Assembly (NCBI GenBank): GCA_035295665.1
Contig: DATGIQ010000127.1
Span: 1 to 30,681, forward strand
DNA length: 30,681 nucleotides
Reading direction: 5' to 3'
Origin: DATGIQ01 sp035295665
GTDB lineage: Bacteria; Planctomycetota; Planctomycetia; Gemmatales; Gemmataceae
Shown here: one piece after another, positions 7,844 to 14,665 of the stretch
How the letters are laid out: every line of letters starts with the position of its first letter
Position numbering within the stretch: the first letter of the stretch is position 1
Made by a program: the position numbers and the translations under genes
Notes under the pieces: model-generated
Databases searched by the model: none
The model's input: the letters and a program-made list of their open reading frames with translations, nothing else
What the model was told of the DNA's origin: nothing

Positions 7844-9274
7844 ATGCACACTGGCCCCGCGGAACGCATCTTCTCCCCTTCCCGGCAGCGCTGGTTCCTA
7901 CTCGGCCTTGGCCTGTTGTTCGTTGTCTGTAGCGTCCAATATGGCTTCAAAGCCCGCGGCAGCGGTGCCCATCCCAACCGCTCGGCTATCCTGCGCTGGG
8001 GCGATGCCCTCCAACATGTCACGGACGAAGATATCTATCAGCACTACGCCTATCCGAACCCGCCGATCATGGCGTTGATCTTGCGGCCACTGGCTTACCT
8101 TTCCCCCTTGGCCCGCTCCCTGTGTTGGTATTATTTGAAACTCGCCATGACCGTGATCGCGGTTTATTGGGTGTTTCGGCTCGTGGAGGAACCGGGACAT
8201 CCCTTCCCAGCATGGGCCAAAGCCCTCGCGGTCCTGTTGAGCTTGCGGCCCATCCTGGGGGATCTGAGCCACGGCAATGTCAACCTGTTCATCCTGTTCC
8301 TGGTCGCCGCGGGCCTGTATGCATTCCACCGTGGCCGGGATGCGCTGGCCGGCCTGAGCCTGGCGCTAGCGATCGCCTGCAAGATTACCCCTGCGCTCTT
8401 TGTGCCCTATTTCCTGTGGAAGCGCGCCTGGAAAACGCTGGCGGGCTGCCTGGCCGGCCTGATCCTTTTTTTGGTTCTTATCCCCGGCTGGTTCCTGGGC
8501 CACGAAGCCAATTTGCAGCTCTTGAATAGCTGGACTCGACAGATGATCACGCCCTTCGTGCTGAAGGAAACCGTCACCAGCGACCACCCCAACCAATCGC
8601 TGCCGGGTCTTGTCTTTCGCCTTGGCACGCACAGCCCTTCCTTCCTCGATGAGAAAGGAGAGCCGGCTCGCTACGATAACCTCGCAACCCTTTCGCCGTC
8701 CCAGGCCGGGTGGATCATCAAGGGCTGCATGGCCCTCTTTGCCGTGCTCATCATGGGATCGTGCCGGACGCCGACCGCCAACCGAAACGGCTGGCGTTTG
8801 GCCGCGGAATTCAGTCTGGTGATCCTCGGCATGCTCCTGTTTAGCGAGCGGACCTGGAAACACCATTGCGTCACGCTCATTCTCCCCTTTGCCGTCCTCG
8901 TCTATTATTTCGCGGCGTGCCGGCCGGGGATCCTGCTGCGTATCTACCTGATCGCCAGCTTGGCCGTGGCGCTTCTACTCATGACCTCTACCAGCACAAC
9001 GGGCGTTTCGGAGACGGTGGACGAAATGGCCAAGATGGCCCAGGTCTATGGTGCGTATGTCTGGGCCCACTTCGTGCTGGTGACGGCCCTGATCGTCCTG
9101 CTACGCCGCCCCGAAGCGGAAGCGGGATCACTGGCTCCCGAATGGACGGCGGCCCATCGCTCTGCCGTTTGCCATTTGCGGTCGGACGAACCATCAGGGA
9201 GCGGTGTGCCCTTCCACGTCGGCAACCGGGGCGAAGCCTCGGCGCATGGTGTTCTCGGTGATCGTTCGGGGTAG
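7844..9274 (+). CDS. GT87-type (DUF2029) polytopic membrane glycosyltransferase
   Basis: Integral membrane protein of 476 residues with about nine to ten hydrophobic helices, e.g. 'WFLLGLGLLFVVCSVQYGF' near the start, 'GCLAGLILFLVLIPGWFLG' and 'WAHFVLVTALIVLL' near the end. The pattern 'YPNPPIMALILRPLAYLSP', 'LSHGNVNLFILFLVAAGLY' and 'AIACKITPALFVPYFLWKR' is characteristic of the GT87/DUF2029 family, which includes polyprenol-phosphate-mannose-dependent alpha-mannosyltransferases acting on the outer face of the membrane. The acceptor cannot be told from sequence. I chose ATG 7844 because AAGGAC lies ten bases upstream; ATG 7790 is also in frame. The last 81 bases overlap the 3' end of the convergent putA gene. 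Confidence 0.82.
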   Translation: MHTGPAERIFSPSRQRWFLLGLGLLFVVCSVQYGFKARGSGAHPNRSAILRWGDALQHVTDEDIYQHYAYPNPPIMALILRPLAYLSPLARSLCWYYLKLAMTVIAVYWVFRLVEEPGHPFPAWAKALAVLLSLRPILGDLSHGNVNLFILFLVAAGLYAFHRGRDALAGLSLALAIACKITPALFVPYFLWKRAWKTLAGCLAGLILFLVLIPGWFLGHEANLQLLNSWTRQMITPFVLKETVTSDHPNQSLPGLVFRLGTHSPSFLDEKGEPARYDNLATLSPSQAGWIIKGCMALFAVLIMGSCRTPTANRNGWRLAAEFSLVILGMLLFSERTWKHHCVTLILPFAVLVYYFAACRPGILLRIYLIASLAVALLLMTSTSTTGVSETVDEMAKMAQVYGAYVWAHFVLVTALIVLLRRPEAEAGSLAPEWTAAHRSAVCHLRSDEPSGSGVPFHVGNRGEASAHGVLGDRSG

Positions 9275-12229
9275 CACGAATTGCAGCAGATAGTCCGGGC
9301 CGCCTGCTTTGGAACCGATCCCCGAAAGCTTGAATCCGCCGAATGGCTGCCGATCGACGAGAGCGCCGGTGATCTTGCGATTGATATACAGGTTGCCGAC
9401 GCGAAATTCCTTCTGCACCCGGGCAATGTTCTGGGGACTGCGGGAATAGAGGCCCCCCGTGAGAGCATAGGGCGTGCCGTTGGCAATCTCCAGGGCATGG
9501 GTCAAATCGCGCGCCCGCAGCACGGCCAGCACCGGTCCGAAGATCTCCTCCTGGGCAATCGTGGCACGGGGAGCTACGCCGGAGAAAATGTGCGGCCCCA
9601 CATAGTAGCCTTCCTCGGCCAAGGCCCCAATCTCGCCGGCATATTCCAAGCGGGCTTCCCGTTTCCCCTTGGCAATGTAATCGAGCACCCGGCGGCGTGC
9701 CTCGCCGTCGATGAGTGGACCGACGGTGCAGCCGGGGTCTTCCGCCGGAGCAATCTTCAAGCTGCGCGTCGCTTCGATCAACCGCGCCAGGAACGGATCG
9801 TGCAGGGCTTCCAGCACGATCACCCGTGAGCAAGCGGAGCACTTCTGCCCCTGGTAGCCGAACGCGCTGGCCGTGACGCCGTGGACGGCTTCGTCGAGGT
9901 CGGCATCCTCGTCCACGATGATGGCGTTTTTGCCGCCCATCTCGGCCAGCACCCGCTTGAGATGGTCCTGTCCCGCTGGGGTCTCAGCCGCCTGGCGATG
10001 GATCAGCAGACCGACCCCTTTGGAGCCTGTGAACGCGATCATGGCCACATCGGGGTGCTGGATCAATTCCGGGCCAATCTCTTCTCCGATGCCGGGAAGA
10101 TAATTGGCCACGCCGGGAGGCAAACCAATTTCCTGAAAGACCTCCATGAGCTTGGCCGCAATTACCGACGATTGCTCCGCCGGCTTCATCACGACCGTAT
10201 TCCCGGTCACCCATGCGGCCGTGGTCATGCCGCACAAGATGGCGAGGGGGAAGTTCCAAGGGGCGATGACCACGGTGACGCCGCGCGGCTCATAGAACGT
10301 GCGGTTCTCCTCGCCCGGCACATCGCAGCGGTGCGGTTGGGCCAGCCGGAGCATTTCCTGGGCGTAATAGACGCAGTAATCGATGCTCTCGGCAACGTCG
10401 GCGTCCGCCTCGCGCCATTGCTTGCCACATTCATACACCTGCCACGCCGCCAATTCGAAACGCCGCCGCCGCAAGATGCTGGCCGCCCGGAACAGGTAGT
10501 CTGCCCGCTGCCGCGGCGGGGTATCGCGCCATGCCGGGAAAGCGGCCCGGGCCGTCGCCAGCGCTTGCTGGGCCTGCTCGGTCGTAGCCCGCCCACATCG
10601 GCCGACGATTTGCTGAAGATGCGATGGGTTGACCGAATCGATGAGCGTTGCGGTTTGGATGCGCTCGTTGCCAAGGACCAACGGATAGGTCCGCCCAAAC
10701 TGGGTCTTGACCTCGTCCAGGGCACGTTGCATCGCCTGACGTGCCTGGTCCCGGCTGAAATCGGTCAAGGGTTCGTTCTGAAATTGGTCCGGAGTCCGGA
10801 GTCCGGAGTCCGTCGCAGAACGGACTACGGGCTTCTTCAAGGGATTCATCAGCAGTTGCTCCTCGGGGATATGCTCGACGAAACTGGCGCGGAGAAAGGA
10901 CTCGTTGGCGGTGTTTTCCAGAAGCCGCCGCACCAGGTACGCCATGCCGGGCAGGAGTTGGCCGTATGGGGTGTAGACCCGCACACGCTGCCCCAGCCCC
11001 ACCAGCGCATCCTTCAGCGGCTCGGCCATGCCATAGAGCATTTGCAGCTCGTAGCTGCCAGCTGGCAAGCCGAGTACCTGGGCCGTGGCCAGCGTATGGG
11101 CCAAGCTGCGAACATTGTGGCTTCCCAGGGCTGGCCGAAGTACGTCGTGGTGCTCCAGCAGAAAGCGCGTCAACTGTTCGAAGCTGGCGTCGCTCTCCCA
11201 TTTCTGGGTGAAGACCGGCACCGGCCAACCTTGCTGGCCGGCCATCACCGTTTCGTAATCCCAGTACGCCCCCTTGACCAATCGGACCCAGACGGCCGTG
11301 CCGCGGTCCTGAGCCCAGCGCGCCAGCTCTTCGAGATCGGTCAGGCATTCCTTCAGGTAAGCTTGGAGGGCGATGCCGACGTCGGCCCAATCGCGGAATT
11401 CTTCTTCTTCCAGGATTTCGCGAAAGATCCGGAGCGTCACGTCCTTGTAGGCGTACTGTTCCATGTCGAAGTTGATGAAAGCCCGCGCTTGCCGGGCTGC
11501 TCGAAGGATGGGGCGGAGCCGGGTACGCACCGCTCGACTGGTACCCTCCGGATCGATCGGATCGAACTGGCTATACAGGGATGAGAGCTTGATCGATGCG
11601 TTGACGCGCGGCAGCGGCCCGCGCGCATCGTGATCGATCTGTTCGATCGCTGGCCAAGCGTTGACCTGGCCGCTAAGGCCCTCGATCAAGGTCAGGTATT
11701 CGGCCTGGTACCGGTCGGCTTCCACTTCGGTGATGGTGGCCTCGCCGAGCAGGTCGATGGTGAAGGCCAGTTTGCGCCGGCGGAGACCGGCAATGGTCTG
11801 GATGGCTTCGTCCAGATGGGAGCCGGCGATGAACCGCCGGGCCAGACGCTCGGCATTGCTGCGCGCCGTCCTGGCCACGAGCCGGCCGATTACCCCGTTG
11901 CGGGACAGCAACCCAAGACCCAGCCGCAACCACCGGGGCGAATCGGGACCGAGCGCGCTCAAATATTCGAACAGATGGCGGTTGACCTCATGCGGCGAAT
12001 GGAGCAGAGGAAGCACATCGATGAAACGGAAGAGCTGGACCTTCATCGCTTCATCGCTCATGGTCCAGTCCATGAGGCGATCGTCCCACCAGCCGGGACT
12101 CAACAGCCAGGGCCCCTGGTGGCCGATGCGCGCGAAGATTTCCCGGCCATAATCCTGGGTCAGGCGTTCAATCTCCGGAGCCACGTCGGAATCCTGGAGC
12201 ACTCGTTCCTCGGTATCGATTCTGGTCAT
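9194..12229 (-). CDS. putA: Bifunctional proline dehydrogenase / delta-1-pyrroline-5-carboxylate dehydrogenase
   Basis: Oxidises proline to pyrroline-5-carboxylate with FAD, then oxidises glutamate semialdehyde to glutamate with NAD. The N-terminal ~460 residues form the ProDH barrel (INFDMEQYAYKD, LQAYLKECLTDLEELA, VRLVKGAYWDYE, ALGSHNVRS, YELQMLYGMAEPL). The C-terminal half is an aldehyde dehydrogenase with 'APWNFPLAILCGM', FTGSKGVG, the general base Glu763 in EMGGKN and the nucleophile Cys797 in GQKCSACSR. Their 34-residue spacing is the normal ALDH value. At 1011 residues and with no N-terminal DNA-binding domain, it is the short catabolic type and not a repressor. ATG 12229 is preferred; ATG 12262 is in frame but adds a hydrophobic MIAWYLSHVVA extension. 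A heptamer repeat (10788-10812) sits in the interdomain linker. It is divergent from the kinase at 12333. Confidence 0.93.
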   Translation of the reverse strand: MTRIDTEERVLQDSDVAPEIERLTQDYGREIFARIGHQGPWLLSPGWWDDRLMDWTMSDEAMKVQLFRFIDVLPLLHSPHEVNRHLFEYLSALGPDSPRWLRLGLGLLSRNGVIGRLVARTARSNAERLARRFIAGSHLDEAIQTIAGLRRRKLAFTIDLLGEATITEVEADRYQAEYLTLIEGLSGQVNAWPAIEQIDHDARGPLPRVNASIKLSSLYSQFDPIDPEGTSRAVRTRLRPILRAARQARAFINFDMEQYAYKDVTLRIFREILEEEEFRDWADVGIALQAYLKECLTDLEELARWAQDRGTAVWVRLVKGAYWDYETVMAGQQGWPVPVFTQKWESDASFEQLTRFLLEHHDVLRPALGSHNVRSLAHTLATAQVLGLPAGSYELQMLYGMAEPLKDALVGLGQRVRVYTPYGQLLPGMAYLVRRLLENTANESFLRASFVEHIPEEQLLMNPLKKPVVRSATDSGLRTPDQFQNEPLTDFSRDQARQAMQRALDEVKTQFGRTYPLVLGNERIQTATLIDSVNPSHLQQIVGRCGRATTEQAQQALATARAAFPAWRDTPPRQRADYLFRAASILRRRRFELAAWQVYECGKQWREADADVAESIDYCVYYAQEMLRLAQPHRCDVPGEENRTFYEPRGVTVVIAPWNFPLAILCGMTTAAWVTGNTVVMKPAEQSSVIAAKLMEVFQEIGLPPGVANYLPGIGEEIGPELIQHPDVAMIAFTGSKGVGLLIHRQAAETPAGQDHLKRVLAEMGGKNAIIVDEDADLDEAVHGVTASAFGYQGQKCSACSRVIVLEALHDPFLARLIEATRSLKIAPAEDPGCTVGPLIDGEARRRVLDYIAKGKREARLEYAGEIGALAEEGYYVGPHIFSGVAPRATIAQEEIFGPVLAVLRARDLTHALEIANGTPYALTGGLYSRSPQNIARVQKEFRVGNLYINRKITGALVDRQPFGGFKLSGIGSKAGGPDYLLQFVLPRTITENTMRRGFAPVADVEGHTAP
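10788..10812. repeat. Heptamer tandem repeat in the putA linker
   Basis: TCCGGAG occurs three times in tandem (10788-10794, 10795-10801, 10802-10808), followed by TCCG. Three copies are 21 bases, so the frame is kept. The segment encodes SGLRTPD within the linker between the two enzyme domains, where a short insertion would be tolerated. Confidence 0.85.
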
Positions 12230-12332
12230 CGCCACCACGTGGGAAAGGTACCACGCGATCATCGCCTTGCGACGGTGGTCGGCTGCGCGCTATCATGCTG
12301 CCAAAGACGGCGCCGCTGTTTCTGGGGAACCC

Positions 12333-13196
12333 ATGAGCACGAGCATCAAGTCGATCGGCCGATTTCAAGTCGTCGAAACCCTGGGAAGCGGTGCTAACAG
12401 TACCATATTACATATTCGCCGCAGTGCCGACTCCAAGAACTATGCCCTCAAAGTCGTGCCCATCAGCACACGCGAGGACCTCAAGTTTCTGGACCAGGCA
12501 GAACACGAATACCGAGTCGCCCAAATGCTGGACCACCGCAATCTGATTAAAATCTTTGCCTTGGAAACAGTTCGAGATTGGCTTTTCCGAATGCGCAAGC
12601 TGCACTTGCTCATCGAGTATGTGAACGGGCGAACGCTCGATACGTTGCCACGCCTTTCCATCCCCCGGCTGGTGCAAATCTTTGTCCAGATTGCCGCCGG
12701 GCTCGTTCACATGCACCGCCGCGGCGTTTTCCACGCCGATCTGAAACCGAACAATGTCATGTTGAGCCGGACCGGCGACGTAAAAATCATCGATTACGGT
12801 CTGGCCTGGATCAAAGGCGAAAACAAAGGCCGGGTCCAGGGAACACCCGAGTACATGGCTCCCGAACAGGCCAAACAGGGCATCGTGAACGAACGGACGG
12901 ACATTTACAATCTTGGTGCGACCATGTACCGCTTGGTTACCTGGCGGTTGCCGCCTAGCTCGGCCGCGAAAAGCGATCTGCCGATCGATGCCAAGATTCA
13001 GGCCCACTTGCTCAAGCCGGTACAGGAGCATAACCCGGCCGCACCGCCTGCTTTGTGCGAGCTGATCCACAGCTGCCTGGAGACCAACGCCCACAAACGG
13101 CCCGAACGGGTCAGCGAGATCCAGGGAGCCCTGGACCACTTGGCCGACCAGCTGGTTCACGCCCCGGAAGATCGCTTGGAAGCGTTCGAGTGGTGA
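12333..13196 (+). CDS. Ser/Thr protein kinase, soluble, non-RD (HAD/DYG variant)
   Basis: Kinase domain of 287 residues occupying the whole protein, with no membrane segment or sensor domain. Glycine loop GSGANS (18-23), Lys40 in YALKVV, Glu59 in the C-helix ('EHEYRVAQML'), catalytic loop HADLKPNNV (134-142), magnesium loop DYG (154-156) and APE (176-178). The catalytic Asp136 and Lys138 are present. The Arg of HRD is replaced by Ala and the Phe of DFG by Tyr, so this is a non-RD kinase that should not depend on activation-loop phosphorylation. The start ATG 12333 has GGGGAA just upstream. It is divergent from putA, with about 100 bases between the starts, and is followed 98 bases later by the aminotransferase. 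The substrate is unknown. Confidence 0.9.
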   Translation: MSTSIKSIGRFQVVETLGSGANSTILHIRRSADSKNYALKVVPISTREDLKFLDQAEHEYRVAQMLDHRNLIKIFALETVRDWLFRMRKLHLLIEYVNGRTLDTLPRLSIPRLVQIFVQIAAGLVHMHRRGVFHADLKPNNVMLSRTGDVKIIDYGLAWIKGENKGRVQGTPEYMAPEQAKQGIVNERTDIYNLGATMYRLVTWRLPPSSAAKSDLPIDAKIQAHLLKPVQEHNPAAPPALCELIHSCLETNAHKRPERVSEIQGALDHLADQLVHAPEDRLEAFEW

Positions 13197-13253
13197 GCGG
13201 TGCTTCACGTTCGATTCGCGTTGACCGAACTGGCTCGCCGAGGTCCTTCCGGT

Positions 13254-13259
13254 TATACT
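13254..13259 (+). promoter_or_regulatory. Possible -10 element before the aminotransferase gene
   Basis: TATACT lies 36 bases before the aminotransferase start. A TTGACC at 13221-13226 is 27 bases upstream, too far for a normal sigma-70 spacer, so only the -10 is convincing. Confidence 0.25.
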
Positions 13260-13294
13260 CCAACGGTGTCCACTTGCCGAAGGGATGAACGTCC

Positions 13295-14398
13295 ATGCAC
13301 GATCGCTGGATCGCCGACCGGATGCGCCACATCGAGTCCTCGGGCATCCGCAAGGTCTTCGAGCTGGCTCGCAGCCTCAAAGACCCCGTCAATTTGAGCA
13401 TCGGCCAGCCGAATTTCGATGTGCCCCAACCAATCAAGGCGGCAGCGCACGCCGCCATCGATCAGGGATACAACGGCTACACCGTAACCCAGGGCATTCC
13501 GGAACTGCGCGAGAAGATTTTGGCCGATGTCCGCAAGGCCTATCCGCACCCCGACCGCGATCTCGTGATCACGAGCGGAACGAGCGGCGGCCTTGTGCTG
13601 GCCCTGTGCTGCACGATCAACCCTGGCGATGAGGTGATCGTTTTCGATCCGTACTTCGTCATCTATCCCCACCTGATCACGCTGGTCGGCGGCACGACGG
13701 TTCTCGTGGATACGTATCCGGATTTCGCCATCGATATGGAGAAGGTGCGGGCTGCGCTGACCCCACGGACCAAGGCGATCTTTGTCAACAGTCCGGCGAA
13801 TCCGACCGGTATCGTCTACTCCCGGCAAACGCTCCGCGACTTGGCCGCGCTCGCTCGGGAGCGCAACCTGATTCTATTCAGTGATGAAATTTATCGTGTT
13901 TTCTGCTATGACACGCCGTACGTGAGCCCGGCGGAGTTCAACGACCAGGTCATCGTCTTCGACGGCTTCAGCAAGGCATACGGCATGACCGGGTGGCGTC
14001 TGGGATATGCGCATGGGCCCCAGCGCGTGATCCAGGAAATGATCAAGCTACAGCAATTCAGCTTCGTCTGCGCCCCCAGCATGGTCCAGCATGCCGGCGT
14101 GGTGGCCTGGGACTGCGATGTATCGGCTTTCGTGGACGAGTACCGAAGGAAGCGGGATTTTATGGCCGCCGGCTTAAAGAATCGCTATGAGCTGAGGAAA
14201 CCCGGCGGCGCTTTTTATCTATTTCCCCAGGTCCCCCGGGGCACCGGCAGCGAGTTTGTGGCCGAGGCCATCCGCAACAATCTCCTCGTCATCCCCGGCG
14301 GCGTATTCAGCGCAAGGGATACGCATTTCCGCATTAGCTATGCGGCCGACGACCAGACTCTGGAGCGGGGTATCGAGATTCTCAATCGCCTGGCTTGA
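13295..14398 (+). CDS. PLP-dependent class I/II aminotransferase
   Basis: Cytoplasmic fold-type I aminotransferase of 367 residues. Visible motifs are the substrate-binding region 'NLSIGQPNFDVP' (33-44), 'ITSGTSGGLVLAL' for phosphate binding, 'NSPANPTG' with Asn169, 'SDEIY' with Asp197 contacting the pyridine nitrogen, and the Schiff-base Lys227 in FDGFSKAYGMTGWRLGY. A terminal 'HFRISYA' carries the carboxylate-binding Arg. The family includes aspartate, aromatic and alanine aminotransferases; the sequence alone does not settle the amino-acid partner. ATG 13295 is supported by 'GAAGGGATGAACGTCC' just upstream. It follows the non-RD kinase on the same strand and may be co-transcribed with it, although a TATACT at 13254 suggests its own promoter. 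Confidence 0.9.
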   Translation: MHDRWIADRMRHIESSGIRKVFELARSLKDPVNLSIGQPNFDVPQPIKAAAHAAIDQGYNGYTVTQGIPELREKILADVRKAYPHPDRDLVITSGTSGGLVLALCCTINPGDEVIVFDPYFVIYPHLITLVGGTTVLVDTYPDFAIDMEKVRAALTPRTKAIFVNSPANPTGIVYSRQTLRDLAALARERNLILFSDEIYRVFCYDTPYVSPAEFNDQVIVFDGFSKAYGMTGWRLGYAHGPQRVIQEMIKLQQFSFVCAPSMVQHAGVVAWDCDVSAFVDEYRRKRDFMAAGLKNRYELRKPGGAFYLFPQVPRGTGSEFVAEAIRNNLLVIPGGVFSARDTHFRISYAADDQTLERGIEILNRLA

Positions 14399-14452
14399 CA
14401 ACGGCTACCCCGTTTCTATACGTCTGCACACCCCTGGTCTGGGTGAAATGGG

Positions 14453-14480
14453 TTGACTGGCTCGGATTGACAGTCAGAAT
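14453..14480 (+). promoter_or_regulatory. Candidate sigma-70 promoter for the S41 protease gene
   Basis: TTGACT (14453-14458), a 16-base spacer, then CAGAAT (14475-14480). An inverted repeat TGACTG/CAGTCA (14454-14459 and 14471-14476) overlaps it. It would give a ~180-base 5' leader before ATG 14666. Assignment is by motif only. Confidence 0.3.
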
Positions 14481-14665
14481 AGAAACAGGAGATGGTTTTC
14501 GTGACTTGTTGGAAGGAGCGGGGTGTACCTCATCCGTTGGTGCCGGCCTGGAAGGTGGTTAGGTTGGAAGTGCCTGCCCTGGATCGTCTCTTCTTTAGCT
14601 ACCCCAACCGGACAGGAGGATCTCCCGCGTTGTCCCTGAGTGCCCAGCCGAAAGGATCGTTTTTC

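Noticed and set aside
9881..11584. Long open frame antisense to putA (567 codons)
   Set aside because: It has no recognisable domain and is explained by GC-rich codon bias opposite a conserved enzyme whose catalytic residues are all in the minus-strand frame.
13221..13259. TTGACC/TATACT as a full sigma-70 promoter
   Set aside because: The spacer is 27 bases, far from 16-18; only the -10 is kept as a weak call.
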